DNA from: Zygaena filipendulae
Lineage: Eukaryota; Arthropoda; Insecta; Lepidoptera; Zygaenidae
Direction of reading: 5' to 3'
DNA length: 64,000 nucleotides
NCBI GenBank assembly: GCA_907165275.2
Contig: OU015668.1
Location: 10,535,658-10,599,657 of the forward strand
The position numbers and the translations under genes were made by a program. The notes under the pieces are model-generated. The model saw only the letters and a program-made list of their open reading frames with translations. It did no database searches and was not told where the DNA came from. Positions 12,211 through 24,689 of the stretch are shown here, piece by piece (the first letter of the stretch is position 1; each line of letters begins with the position of its first letter).

Positions 12211-12800
12211 GTAACGTCCACATTTATGTTTTTGTTACGATACTTCTTACCGCAGCATACACATAGTTCAATTAGTTCCAAATTGAATGCTGAATTCCAC
12301 TCGAGCGAAACCGCTGGAAATTATGCAGTATAAAGTTACACGTTCTATTATTTCCGTCGACCTTCGATATAGTTAAACCACGTTAAACTAAGGCAGCATC
12401 GATCGCAACGTTTCCTAGGTAGAATTCCGCTCGCGTATCCCAAGACAAACGCGCGATCGACTCATGCATATTTCATACAAAACGTACGTAACACACATAC
12501 TACTATAATATTTGAGAGCTTGAGGTCTCACCGTTTCGACTCGGTAGACCGACGCCGTAACAAAGTTTCTGTTGAGACTTGGCCCGAAGACTCGAGGGGT
12601 ATTGAATTTTGGATGATCCTGTTGAACTGACTCGACGAATCAATTCCGTTTTGGGAGTTATATTAATTTAGCATCGGCAGCAATGATCCATCTAACTATA
12701 CTAATAGCACATCTTCAAATATATAGTGTTACATAATGATGTAGCCATTTTTTGATATTAGTAACGGAATTTGTATCTATGATGGAAATAATACAAATAG

Positions 12801-12990
12801 TAGTCATTCTAGGAAAGTGGACATTTTAAGAAAGTCGTCATTTCAGCAAAACGGAGTAGTCATTTTAGGAAAGTGAACATTTTAGGAAAGTGGTCATTTT
12901 GGGAAAATAAAGTGGACATTTTAGGAAAGTGGACGTTTGAGGAAAATGGACATTTTAGGAAAATGGACATTTTAGGAAAGTGGTCATTTT
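12801..12990. repeat. Minisatellite, ~15-17 bp GTGGACATTTTAGGAAA unit
   Basis: About eleven degenerate units of (G/A)TGGACATTTTAGGAAA, with some units carrying GTCATTTT. Units vary in length by a few bases, so it is not a protein repeat. Confidence 0.9.
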
Positions 12991-13199
12991 CGACCTAAAG
13001 GGAAACTACCCTCAAATTTGCTGAATATTAGCACCTTTATTTACTTTGTCTTTGCACCTCAATAGAGATAGATTGCATGGAATGATCTCGAACTCGGCAT
13101 CTATAACCAGTGCATGACCTCGTTAGTGATGTAACATGCTTGTTTTGATGCAGTCGATAAAAATATTTTTAAAATGGTTGCGAAACTTTCGAGTAATTT

Positions 13200-13400
13200 T
13201 TTTTTTAAAAAGAAAAGAAAAGAAAGATTTATTCAAGCAAGACGAGACTCACAACATAAATGATCACATACAGAACAACACAAATTAAAAAAATAAATAA
13301 TAACAAATAAATAAAGAATAACAAAATAAAGAAAAAACAAAATAAAAAATAACGGAATAAAACTAAACAAAAAACAATTGGGCGATATCTAGTTACCAGT
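13200..13400 (-). repeat. Retroelement 3'-end fragment
   Basis: AGAAAGATTTATTCAAGCAAGACGAGACTC followed by AATAACAAA-type A-rich sequence. The same start (AGAAAGATTTATTCAAGCAA) recurs at 26925 in carboxypeptidase intron 5, so this is an interspersed family; orientation is inferred from the AATAAA complement. Confidence 0.45.
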
Positions 13401-14200
13401 GTCAAATTATCGTTTAAACAACGAACAATATCATCAAATATTATGACTACACCCTTATGTTAACATTCTGTATGATCAAGCTTTTATGTAAACCCTGGTT
13501 ACGTAAATGAGCTTTGTGCGACATTCCATAAAACTATATTAGAGGCACCGCGGGAGCCGGATGCCTGAGCATTCGACCGTAACTGCTAAATATGTCGTTA
13601 CGAAAAACTTAACAAAACCCATAAAACGTGTAGCAAGAGGCAGATCGCGCCAACTTTATTAAAACTAAAGCGCAACAAAAAACTAGTTAGAGCTCTTAAA
13701 CGATTTCTGTTATTGGGTTTAACTTTGACTGAACTTAGGTACATTCAAGAGAAACTAAAACTGAATAATATTAAAAAACATTTTTCAGCACCTACAGAAT
13801 TTAACTAATTTTTTTGGCTCTCCCAAAGCAGCCAAAAATAATATCACTTCAAAAATATTTACATAAACGTCACCATAATACTGTCAGATGGTTCGTACAA
13901 CAAGTTTCTCCATTGTAGGTAATAATGGAATTGTTGTTGGAGAAAGTTCTCTAACTTTTTTAATGACTCTTGTACTTTCCAACAAGCCACGTCTTATATT
14001 TCAACTTTAGAGGTGGACTTTTTCACAACTTATCTCTTTAGGGTACCGTTATTGAAAGATAAGCTTTTTGAGCTGTAAATATTGTGAAGTAGGTAGACTA
14101 AGCAACTGTCTCAAAGTAAATATCTCTTGAACTTTTCATCGAATTAAATTGTCGTTGTAAAACAAAAAAAAAGAATTAATAGTTTGCAGAGTCAACTGAG

Positions 14201-14427
14201 GGGCTATTACGTAACTTTTGTTTCTATCATTTTTCGGTTGCAATCAAAAATATAGCGGTTTTGCGATTAAAAAATGTACTTTTTGACATCTACAATATCT
14301 AGCAATCAACTAAAATAAACATACTTCAAAAGTTGAAGCTGTCTAAACATGATTAATTGATCACAAAATCGCTATTTTTCTGATTGAAACTGAAATATGA
14401 TAGCAACAAAAGTTACATAATAGCCCT
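14201..14427. repeat. GGGCTATTA-ended MITE, copy 1
   Basis: Ends GGGGCTATTACGTAACTTTT and AAAAGTTACATAATAGCCC are inverted. The interior contains TTTTCGGTTGCAATCAAAAA and TTTTCTGATTGAAACTG. An inverted, more decayed copy lies at 20260-20486. Confidence 0.7.
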
Positions 14428-14579
14428 GCTGATCTAGGTTTCAATAAATAATGAAAGAGACGGAGTAAGGCTTTAAAAAGATGTGTAAATATTTGGTACA
14501 TAACTAATGACAGCGTACGGTCAAATAATGTGCAAGTAGGTTCTAAATTTATGTGTTATAGTATGTATATTGAGTAAAT

Positions 14580-15080
14580 AAAATTGTAAATGATGCTGCC
14601 GAGGCCCCACCCTGAAGCTGTAGGTGCTCATGCCTGCCCTTTTGTCTTTTTTGTTTTTGTTTTTTTTTTTTTTTTTTTCTCTATTCTAATTGGCTAGTAG
14701 ATGCGCATGCTGTGGCCATCTTTTATCCGGTTACATGATTTATCAACTTTGTAAGATGACACCACTGTTGATGGTCCTAAATAAATAACTATTAAATATT
14801 AATCTTTATCTTAATTACGTCTTTATGATTTAGTTTATTAGTCATTAGTCTGTCTACCCAATGGTTAACTGGTAGATATTAACGCAAGGCATTAAGTTTG
14901 CCATTACTGTGCAATAAAGAATAAATAAACAAACATAAATCATGCGTTTTTTTAATTATTTTTATTTAACAGTACCTCGAGTTTGAATAATACAAAACAG
15001 AGCCTGTCATCTGGTATTACGTTCCCTTTTTAAAAACTACCGGTTTATGCAAAAGTCAGACACTATACAAACAGTTTTTA
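14580..15080. other. Retroelement-like 3' sequence and poly-T
   Basis: 14594-14640 reads like a LINE 3' UTR (GCCGAGGCCCCACCCTGAAG), followed by a long poly-T run at 14650-14680 and AAATAAATAA near 14780. No coding frame. Confidence 0.35.
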
Positions 15081-15293
15081 AGCTTCCGTATCCAAGGGTA
15101 AAACGGACCCTATTACTAAGACTTCACTGTACATTCGTCCGTCCGTCCATCCGTCCGTCCATCGGTTGTATCTCATGAACCGTGACAGTTAGACAAGCGA
15201 AATTTTCACAGATGATGTACCTATTTCTGTTGCTGCTATAGCAAAAATACTAAAAAACAGAATAAAGTAAATACTAAATATTTAAGGGGGCTC
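15081..15293 (-). repeat. GGGTTCCGTACC family repeat, minus copy
   Basis: Contains AGCTTCCGTATCCAAGGGTA, CGTCCGTCCGTCCATCCGTC, and TGTATCTCATGAACCGTGA, the complement of the right half of 10391-10934. Degenerate family sequence may continue to about 15550 (GCGGAACCCTCAGTGCG). Confidence 0.55.
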
Positions 15294-16460
15294 CGGCCTC
15301 CGATACGAAAAACGTGATTTTTTGACATTACGACGTTTACACATTAGATAAGTATGTCTAAACATGACTAGGTACATTGTCTTAAGTTTATATGAAATGT
15401 GGGATCGAACAAATTTTTCCGGCTAGTGGTAGACCGCTGAGATTCCGATCAAGTGTCTTTCGTTAAACTGCACAAGGAGAGTGCGGAACCCTCAGTGCGT
15501 CACGCTCGGCTCGCGCATGTTCACTTGTTCTCCGAATTACAAACTTTCCATCTCCAGTAAGGGGAGCCGAGTTGTGAAGACACAAGACTCTTTGGAAATT
15601 ATTTAATTCTTTTTTTACACTCCAACTGTTTTTCGGGATTCCAATACGTACCTAAGTATTTTGTTGGTATATCTGTCACCGTAAAAGTATAAAAACTGTT
15701 AGTTTATAAAATAACGGTAATATTGTGAAATTCTGAAGCCAGAAAATGCGTTGTGGATGAATCTCGCACACAAGAAATCGGTACCATCGGTACCATTCGA
15801 CTCTATTGTGGTCACAGTTTAAACCTAACCTAACCTAGTATGTCGGGGTGCACATAAATACCTCTTCAATGACAACTTAACTAAGCCATAGTAGAGACCT
15901 GAAACTTGGAGGGTGTGTTCTTTGTATGACGTAGGCAGCTGATAAGAATGGATTTTTGAAAATTCTACTCCTAAGGGGATGAAAAAGGGGGGCAAAGTTT
16001 GTATGGAGGAATTCCACGGGAACTCCGAATTTGCCGCGGCTGAAACTGCAGAGGAGAGCAGCCGTTACCTGGTAGTCTAGTTTATAAGTTTGACGCATTT
16101 CTTTTTGAAGATTAAGAAATAGAAGTCCATTTAATTTGTTTTGAAATTTTTTTGTGTTTATCTATTTAGTATTTCGGTTCATGTAAAAACTACTCAACAG
16201 ATTTGAATCAAAAACATTGCATATTGGTAGTTTATGTCTCGAGTTAATATTTAGGATACTTTTATTTCGATTTCTCAGTCAAAGAGTTACCGAAGAAGTC
16301 GCTACATTCGAGCGGGTAACACCGCTGGGAAAGGTCAGTATTAAAACTGTAACTAAACTGGTTGAACTCATTTAAAAAAAAATACTTGCGTTAATATACG
16401 TAAAAATACGTTACAAAAAAGCGTCGTAATTCGTAACACTCAAATTTTATTTATATCTAT
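15294..16460. other. Spacer, no gene
   Basis: Decayed repeat sequence including a Helitron-like GGAATTCCACGGGAACTCCG box near 16008 and GGGTAACACCGCTGGGA near 16315. Frames of 60-75 codons here lack start context. Confidence 0.35.
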
Positions 16461-16462
16461 AG

Positions 16463-16600
16463 ACTAGCTGTGCTTCGCGGTTTCACCCACATAGGTTTTT
16501 TCCCGACATCCGGTCTAAGCTTAATCCATCAGTGAAAACCGCATGACAATCCGTGTAGACTCGGAGATTATCTTGAACAGACAAACAGACCGAAAATAAT
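16463..16600 (-). repeat. Helitron-like remnant
   Basis: GACTAGCTGTGCTTCGCGGTTTCACCC, GTGAAAACCGCATGACAATCCG, then GACAAACAGACCG. Confidence 0.5.
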
Positions 16601-17059
16601 TTTACTCACTTTTTTTTGTAGTTGGTTACTTTTCTTTTATCGCCCCTTTTCAATTTTATTGTTTAAAATATTCAATGCACTTACAGAATCGAGACTTCTA
16701 CTCGTTATTAGTATTGATAATGTATATATTTTATTATATTTTCCTGTGTAGGTGTGTTTGTGCTAAATGCAATATAATTAGTGAACGGAATTGGACATGT
16801 TTTCTATGGTTGTCTAGCTTTTCATGTTCTAGTCTAAGACCTAAGTACTATATACGTTCTAACTGATAGGCAGCCGTGTTTCAGCACCTGAAATTGGGCT
16901 CGAAAACCACTTGTACCAAGCGGGGCTGGCCAACCTGTGGTTGTATATTAAATTTTATTACTCAATAATATACTAAATACTCAAAATAAAATCAGCGAAG
17001 CAAAAATGTTCTCACACAACCAAATAAACTGATATCCGTGAAGAATTTGTAGTTTCAAT

Positions 17060-17350
17060 TTTTTTAATGTGAGTTTCCTGTTTTGTTTGTTATGCTACTG
17101 CTCCACCTGCATGTTAACGCGTAAATTAGTGCGCTAATTTAGGCATTACGTAGATGTGCCCAACATTTTAACGGGTTAACTTACTAACATTACCATCAAC
17201 GTTAACGTTAACGCAGGTGGGGCAGTAGCATTATGCTATCACACTTTAAATACTTAACCGATCACCATAAAAGGACATTACGATACTTTTCATCTCGGAA
17301 TTCCTGCAGCAACTTCGAAATTAATGCGAATGAAATTGCTCTAGTGTAAC
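17060..17350 (+). repeat. Helitron-like remnant carrying a MITE
   Basis: TTTTGTTTGTTA, then (after the MITE) TGCTATCACACTTTAAATAC, CCGATCACCATAAAAG and CGGAATTCCTGCAGCAACTTCG. Excising the MITE restores TTTGTTATGCTATCAC, the family sequence. Confidence 0.6.
17093..17230. repeat. 138-bp MITE with TTA duplication
   Basis: Terminal inverted repeats TGCTACTGCTCCACCTGC and GCAGGTGGGGCAGTAGCA (one mismatch). TTA is duplicated at 17090-17092 and 17231-17233, the signature of PIF/Harbinger-type elements. The interior has a palindrome ATTAGTGCGCTAAT. Confidence 0.85.
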
Positions 17351-17399
17351 TTTTAAACTTGCATTTTTGAAATTTTCTAATTTTTCTAACACCTTTTCT

Positions 17400-17580
17400 A
17401 TCACTTGTCGTTTTAATGATTACTTAATTTTAAGTTAAAATTAAGAATGATTACTTAATTTTATGTTCAAATTAAGTAATCATAAAACGGGCGCACTCAG
17501 AGTCATTTTATGATTATTAAATTTTAACGTAAAATGTAAATACCTACTTAATTTTAATTTAAAATTCGGCCGTAAAAATC
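17400..17580. repeat. Decayed relative of the 237-bp MITE
   Basis: TTTTAATGATTACTTAATTTTAAG, then AATTAAGTAATCATAAAACG next to GGGCGCACTCAGAGTCATTTTA. The characteristic CGCACTCAGAGTC block and TAATGATTACTTA block are present but rearranged. Confidence 0.55.
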
Positions 17581-17868
17581 CAAACGCAAGCCCAAAGGTT
17601 GTCCAACTCTGGCGCAGACCATTCGGCCGGGTCGAGTCTAATTCGATTACTCGGCGTTTGAGTGGCGTTACACCTCCCCCTCCCCCCTCCGATCCCTCGC
17701 CCCCTCACCATACACCCCACCCGGAGCCCCCGACGGTAAACCACAAGACGGTATGGTACGCCGTACGGCGTATACTGGAGGAAATTAGAAACGAATACAG
17801 CTGCCAATAAATTGCAAATTACACCAAACTCGGTATTTCACGCTGTTGTTGTTATATTATCTTGTCAC

Positions 17869-18145
17869 TAGCTGTTTCGTGCGATGTCACCCGCGTTAAT
17901 TCCGGAATACAAGTACCCTATATTTTGTCTGTTGGGGTGACAACGTGTAGTATGCAAATGCAGTTGCAGTTTCGACTTTCGTCCACGTTAATTTCGGAGT
18001 TACCACGGTAATTCCAGCATTACAGTAATCTATATCTTTTTTGTAGCCCTGACAACGTGTAAGCAAAATTTCATGAAGATCAGTCGAGCCGTTAAGGCGT
18101 GAAAGCGTCACAAACAAACTCACTTTCGCATTAATAATAGTTTTT
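17869..18145 (-). repeat. Helitron-like element
   Basis: CACTAGCTGTTTCGTGCGATGTCACCCGCG to AAAGCGTCACAAACAAACTC and CTTTCGCATTAATAATAG. Part of its middle is duplicated (two TTAATTTC/TTCC.G.ATTA blocks). A scrap of the ACGTGTCC MITE family follows at 18200-18290. Confidence 0.55.
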
Positions 18146-18869
18146 TTTCTATAAAATAAACATGGTGTATATTATTGAATTCTAATTTACATACTTACCT
18201 ACGTAAAAATGAAAAAATATGTTTCCAATATTTTTTATTATTCTACAAGACGGACTAAATAGAATTTCGGTTTTCACACATCGACCACGAGCCTATTCTT
18301 AGACATTTTTATTTTGTTCCTTTTCACCTGGTGTTGTTTCTTATATTATCACGAGTTAGTTCACTGAACAATTTCTTTTCTTTACCTTATTTTTCCGTAA
18401 AAATGAAAAAAAAAATTACAAAACCAGAAGCAGCCAACCTTCGTTACCTTATATTAAATCTGCGAGTCCATCCGGGTCGCTGCAGCGAAGCGGGTTCCTT
18501 GAGTTTCTTTTTTTTTTAAAGTAGTGTATTTTCCTTTAAAAGCTTCGCGAGCCACTAAAGAGGTTAGTATAATCGAGTTGGCTTAGGAACGGAGGGCTGT
18601 AATAAAATCGGATGGCGGTCGCCTTTGCCGCTAGGGATGTGACGTGATACTCAATAACTGAGCATTGTACAGCGTACGATTCAATGTTATATCACCAATC
18701 GATTTGGGAACTAGAAGGCACACATCCTGCCCCCTCAGCCAGGTTGACAATATATGATCGATTTAGTGTGACCTAAGTCGAATTCTAAAACGCATAATTT
18801 CCTTAGCTTTTAACGTGTTGTTTCTTTTTTTAACTTTTTATTATTATCTACGTACTCTATTTTTACTTT

Positions 18870-19120
18870 TTAAATTCTTTTTAAAACTTAAGACCTTAAG
18901 AAATGCAGATTGTGGACGGTCTTATTGATAGTGTGACGTGTCATTTGGGCCATCTCCCTTCTACGGTCGCCACTGAATATCAGCGTCGTGGAACTTAGTG
19001 CCACGGCATAATGCTGAGTGGCAGCCATTTTGGCACCAAGTGTTCTAGTTTAAGACTCACGCTTGTACTTATTTTATATTTATGGTATCAAATAAACTTT
19101 TTCTATTCTATTCTAAAATA
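18870..19120 (+). repeat. Non-LTR retrotransposon 3' end with TTCTA tail
   Basis: ACTGAATATCAGCGTCGTGG, GGCATAATGCTGAGTGGCAG, then ATCAAATAAACTTTTTCTATTCTATTCTA, a polyadenylation-like signal followed by a short tandem tail typical of LINE 3' ends. A similar tail alone is at 48628-48660. Confidence 0.5.
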
Positions 19121-21950
19121 CATAGAATACAAAACATGACATGTATATTACTAGAGTTAGACAGTAGTGCCTTTGCAAGTGTTTATTAAGTAAATACATC
19201 GTGGATGCAGCCGCGACCAAAAGCCAGTACTGGGACTGACTGTAGTTAGTACATCTGTCACTTTCCCCTCCCTATTATGTCGCTAGAATGGAGTTCCCGC
19301 TCGCTCGAGCTCGCAGGCCATTCCGGAGCGAAAGCCTCCCGCGGTGGGGAACGTCGTCGATTTTTACAGAAATCAACCGAAGGCGTTGCAAAGCTTTGAA
19401 TAGGATATTGGAAAATAAATGCGTCGCTCCGTGTTCACGGGTCATCGAAATACAATAAACAACAAGATAAATATAGTAGTATATTTTCTTTTATTTTATT
19501 TTATCAACTTGATTGGTACAAATTATATTTAAAATAAAATTACCTATAGTTTCAATCTTAATAACTTACAAAATTGGTCCTTTGTCTTCTATAACTACGT
19601 ACCTAGGTTTCTTCTTAAAACTAATATTCTTTGTGAATAATATGACACAGCGTAAGCACTTACATACTAATGATATGAATACGGTAATTAATACCTATGT
19701 ACTTTAAGGTCAGCGCAGACCTGGTGTAGTTCACATGGCTAACGCGGAAGAAACAAAGTACTAAAAATTTATTCAGGCTCTTTTTAAAGAAAAATTCAAT
19801 GAACAACATTTAAAATAAGTGATAACAATAGATATTTGAATTTCGAACATGCAAATGCAAAATTCAGGGAAAAATGTTATATACCTACATGTTTTCCAAT
19901 ACTCCAATACTCCATCAATTCTGCGCTGACCTTTATTCGAATTTTATACTTATCCTAAGTAAGACTCGACAGGTATACCTCTCTTTACTAAGAGAAGTCA
20001 AGGTATGAGATATTATTGGAAAATACAGATCAGCTATGATTGAACAGAAAAACATAATTATTATCATAAACAGCATTTTCCTGGAGTCGTTCTCAGCTGT
20101 TCCCGTCACCGTTGTCAAAGAGAAACATTTTATAATGATATCAAAACAAAATTTCCTATTTTTCACAGCTGGGGACATTCGAGGCGGGGACTGAGAATGA
20201 GTCGTGTAACGTGTTCTGTGTGAAATTAAACAAAAAATCGCTTGAAATAGCTAGTCAAGATCCGTTTTGTTGCTATCAATTTGAGTTTCAATCAGAAAAA
20301 TAGCGATCTTGTGATTAATTAACCATGTTTAGACAGTTTCAACTTTTGCAGTAAGTTCATATGTTTATTATAGTTGATTGCTAGATACTTTATGTTTCGA
20401 AACGTGCATATTGTAATCGCCAAACCGCTATATTTTTGATTGCAACCGAGAAATGATAGAAACAAAAGTTACTTAACAGCCCCTCCGTTGTGTGGGGAGT
20501 AGGTACAATAGCCCCCTCCTGAAGACCAAAGTAGGCACTTTATTTCGATATTAGAAAAATTAAAAACAAACATCATTTTCAAATTATGAAAAATCGCGTA
20601 AAATACATGAGCTAAATTCATCAGATACCTCAATATGAGCCCCCCTAAATTTTACTCTTGGATGTCACTTCTATCACCACTTTTTAAAAACAATTTGTAG
20701 TGCAACCTAAATTGCTTCCCCCAACCAAATCCTAGATCCGCACCTGCTTTAGTTTAGTTTATTTTTGTACTCCGTGCCTTATTGAGTGTATCGAATGATT
20801 TGCAAATCAATAGCCTTCCTGTATCAGTGGCATGTACTATTCTAATAGCAGGTCACGTCGAGTGAAAAAGACAGCGTTATATAATTCATTAAAATCACTA
20901 CGAAATTAACATGTCAAATATATATCTGTCCCCTTTCGACACGCCCAAATCATTATTTAAATTCGGCTATTATACAATTTAGATCATGCTAATTGGAATG
21001 CAAAATTGGAATGTTACATTTGAATACAATTTGATATTCGAACGCTCGCTGATTCTGTACTTATCTACATCACAAATACCTACAGACGTCTGTTAATGAG
21101 ATATGTAATGACAGATGACTAAATGCAACTCGATGCACATACTCACATGTGTATCAGGTTTATATAGATATCAAGTTTGGTTCATATACAGCCACCTGTC
21201 GCTAGGTCATGTTTCATATTATCTTCTGATCATTGTTTTGCATCATTAACAGACCGTAAAGATTTTCTTTAAAATGAAATCATCTATATATATTTAAATG
21301 AAAACTGAAAAATGTGAAGCATTTTTTTGTTTAAGTAGGTACTTATTCATTATCATCGTGTCATTGCTTAACAATGTCACTTCCCCCAAGATCTCCAAGA
21401 CATCTTTTAATTAATTTTAAACTCGAGCTAAATTAATCCGCATTCATGTTTACGATTCAACTAAATTACTGTAGTCAGCCATCTTAAAGTAGGTACAAGG
21501 TGTAACAAATCAAACAAAACAACGATTAAGTACCTCGCGACATGGTAATTATATAAAATAATACGACTTTTGTAAATAATTATAATGTCCTACAATAACA
21601 GGAAAAGGGCTGGTTATATGAGCTTCCATTGCTTAAGTCTGATTCACTATGACCAATGACAGTCCTCACCCATACTGCACGTGAATATAACATGGTCAAA
21701 AATGTACTACATGACAAAATATCTCAAACTAGTAATATTCTTTATATCATAAGACAAACCAGTGCACAGCAAGTCGCTTTGATCACAACCCACTAGATGT
21801 CCTAACCTGACGGAATGATGCTTAGTTCTTTAGGTATTTTAATTTGGAAATCTCATGATTAAAAATACCTTGAATACTTTTTTACTTCATTCCCGTTGCT
21901 TTGTCTATCAAGTCACACATTGTCATTGGCGACGAAGAAGAAGAAGAAGC
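19121..21950. other. Gene-free spacer
   Basis: A GC-rich patch lies at 19290-19370. The decayed inverted copy of the GGGCTATTA MITE lies at 20260-20486 (ends TTTTGTTGCTATCA and AACAAAAGTTACTTAACAGCCC). The rest is AT-rich with no convincing exon; frames of 60-81 codons lack context. Confidence 0.4.
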
Positions 21951-22090
21951 TTCAAGTCCATTTGATGACCGGGTCGGCGCAGTAGGTCACCATGCTTATC
22001 CGCTAATCAAGAGGTTCCTGATTCGATTCCCGGTGGGGGTGAACCTTGTGCGATAATACAGGGTTCCGATCCAGTAATATACTATACCTA
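21951..22090 (+). repeat. tRNA-derived SINE-like head
   Basis: After a GAAGAAGAAGAAG run, GGGTCGGCGCAGTAGGTCAC resembles an A box and GATTCGATTCCCGGTGGGGG a B box, at tRNA-like spacing. There is no foldable complete tRNA with an anticodon arm, so this is read as a SINE promoter rather than a tRNA gene. Confidence 0.4.
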
Positions 22091-22540
22091 TATGCTTAGT
22101 GTAGGATCAATTAGAAGTGTTACTGACAAAAACGAGCTTGCAATAATGGCGAGGACAAAAACATTATAAGAGAATAGACTAACAATACAAACTTTTACTA
22201 TGCAATCCACGTCAATCAATTTTTGCGAGGGGAATGATCAAAATAAAAACCAATCACATCGTTGCGACGCAGTCAAATACCAGTCACTACAAAGTACATT
22301 TCAAATGGCCAATCACATCGTTTTCCGTCAAGTGTTATCTATAGACAATAGTCTCTGCTAGCCAACGGCATTTTGTTAGCATGAGATCATTTGACCGCTG
22401 CGTGGTTCAAGGGAAAAGCTTAGCGGCCGAGCGTATTGTCAATCTATTCTCTTTTAATATCTTTGGGCGGGTAAACTCGATCGGTTCGCTTGTACGGAGT
22501 GTCGCGAGTGTGGTCACAGGTGGCAGGGTTGTGTCGTATT

Positions 22541-24682
22541 CTATTTGGACGGCTCGGAGAGTGGCGTCATCTCAGCGGCGACGGGCAGCGGCTGCTCGGG
22601 GGGCGCGAGCAGCACCGCGTCGCTGTACGAGGTTCCTCCCACTCGAAGCAACCCTCGTCGCGCAACCACCGCCAGCAGGATCATCATCGACAGCAAGAAG
22701 GACAGACCCTGTGGGAGACGGACACACGGTTATCAAACATCGGTCAAATAAAGGTCACGGGAGATTTTTTTTACTTTTGACTGCATAAATTACAAAAACA
22801 TCTTTTCACACATTGCCAGTAATTTCATTTGTAAGTCAATTCTCTCATTTGTGATGTCTAACAATATTATTGCAATTTCTGCTGGTTAATAATGGGGTGG
22901 GCAGTGAAAATTCAAGGAAATAGACCTATCTACCATTAGAAAGGACATTCCGGGAGCAGGACGGGAAGGGGTGTCTATAGCACCTGTAAGGGTTGTTTTT
23001 CCAAAATAAATATTGTATGTCTATGTTTGTTATGTTCCAAAGTAACAAGAGATTTGCACAATGATAATAAGTTTCAAACTACGCGTTATATTTTTATCTC
23101 GCTAGCAAAATTTGCGAGATGCCACTCTCAGTTTATTTCCACATTATTTTAACAGGTACGAAATATCAGTGTTGCCCGCTGTTTTTACTGTTGTTCTATT
23201 TTGTCATTCCAAACTCTATATTGTACCACGCTCGCACGCTATCAAGCACCCTATCTTCATACATATATGAGCAAGATTTGATTGTCTGTCAAGTAAGGAA
23301 CAGTTTTTTCGTGATGCGTATTCAATTGACAGTATCTTCGGTGCAGTGGTTAGTGAACATGACTGCTATGCCAAGTGTCGCGGGTTCCATCCCCGCGTCA
23401 ACGTAAACATTGGTTTTTATCCTGAATCTGGGTGTTTTGAGGGTATTTTCCATAATTATAAGTATTAATTAACAAATATTTTTTTTATAACTCTTTACTT
23501 ATATCATAAATTGATAGCTTGGCACCCATAGACAGTATACATATTATACAAGCTCTGCTTAGCTTCTGACGCTGTGTGATAATGTGTAAGCATTATTTAT
23601 TTTATTAAGTTCCTAATTTTGTGATTATTTTAGAAGTAACTACTCTTATCCGTGTTAAGAAAATTGCAGTAGTGTAGTTTAATTAAATCGAGCCTAATTA
23701 GGTCTTATTCAAATTTTAATTGAACTCCAATCAAGTCCCATTCAAAGACAAATCCCCTTGATACAAAGAGGCCTGCTCTAGTTCTTCAATAGGTACGATA
23801 ATTATGAATATTCCACTTTGTATTTACGTTGTTATTAATTTGAAAGATTAAAAAGATCTTTATTATTTAATGACAGATCAAGAAAAGGCTGGATAATGTT
23901 TTAATAAAAGTTTTATTTTCGATATGGAATGGACAGTGAGCAGCAAAAATATGTAAATATTTTCATTAGTCATTGTACTTTATAACTACTGCAATAAGAT
24001 CCAACAACGATCACATATTTCTATTGCTTTCTGTACACGATAACCGTTGCACAGACGGACATCGTGAATGCGTGATTAACGTAGATCGTAGACGTACGAT
24101 AGACAACGGCAAATTGCACTTGTCAGGCCCAATACTCTATCTATAAGCTAATATCATAAATAGGTAAAGTTTGTGAGTTAATAGGGCTGTAGGGGATAAT
24201 CTCTGGATCTACTGAACCGATTTTGAAAATTCTTCCATCAACAGAAAGCCACGTTATTTTTGAGTGTCATAGACTATATTGCAATCTGGAATAGCCGCGG
24301 GAACTTCAAAATTACTGCGGGTGAAACCGCGGGAAACAGCACTCTATACGACACTCTATAGGGACCGGACCGCTTAACTTTATAAAATATACAGATATCT
24401 TTGATGGATCGATCTTTCGAAATCTTCACTATACCCAGATTGAATCATTAATGCACCCAAACATCGACTATGAAATCGAGTGAAAGGCGTCATTAAATCA
24501 CTGTTCAAATAAAATTAAGAAGTAACATTTGAATGATACTGTACAAATATTTGAACGTTGAGGTTGTATCAACTTGTTTCCAGTTTAATTTATCGCAAAC
24601 GGTAACTCGTTAAAGTTTAAATTAAAACACTCACAGCGGATATTCCGAACGCGGTGACGGCGTCCTGTGACAAGTTGAACAT
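22541..24682 (-). CDS. Single-pass membrane microprotein, two exons, 71 aa
   Basis: Exon 1 is 24635-24682 (16 codons from the ATG, context GAGAATG), with donor GCT|GTGAGT. Exon 2 is 22541-22708 (55 codons plus TAG), with acceptor CTCCCACAG|GGT. The intron is about 1.9 kb and phase 0, so the two exons join without frame change. The product starts MFNLSQDAVTAFGISA, then a hydrophobic segment at about residues 17-32 (GLSFLLSMMILLAVVA), two arginines (inside-positive side), and a Pro/Glu-rich tail ending in SEPSK. It is GC-rich against AT-rich surroundings, as coding exons are here. It probably sits in a membrane with a short N-terminus and a tail of about 38 residues in the cytosol; function unknown. 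The family is not recognised. Too short per exon for ordinary ORF detection. Alternative: antisense 135-codon frame on the plus strand, judged a shadow. Confidence 0.6.
23336..23405 (+). repeat. tRNA-like SINE head
   Basis: GGTGCAGTGGTTAGTGAAC (A-box-like) and CGCGGGTTCCATCCCCGCG (T-arm/B-box-like stem) occur at tRNA-like spacing. It lies inside the intron of the 71-aa gene. No intact anticodon stem was found, so it is not called a tRNA gene. Confidence 0.4.
24135..24347 (+). repeat. Helitron-like element, decayed 3' end
   Basis: TCTATCTATAAGCTAATATCAT, AAAGTTTGTGAGTTAATAGG, ACTGAACCGATTTTGAAAATTC, then CTGCGGGTGAAACCGCGGGAAACAGC with the CTAG lost. It lies in the intron of the microprotein gene. 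Confidence 0.55.
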
Positions 24683-24689
24683 TCTCAAT

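Noticed and set aside
12801..12990. CRISPR-like or protein-coding repeat array
   Set aside because: Units are degenerate, unequal in length and without distinct spacers; a eukaryotic minisatellite.
21968..22045. tRNA gene
   Set aside because: A and B box-like sequences are present, but the acceptor and anticodon stems do not pair; a SINE head is more likely.
22381..22788. Plus-strand 135-codon frame rich in Arg and Ala
   Set aside because: It is antisense to the microprotein exon 2, whose splice sites and hydrophobic segment fit better; the plus frame is a GC-driven shadow.
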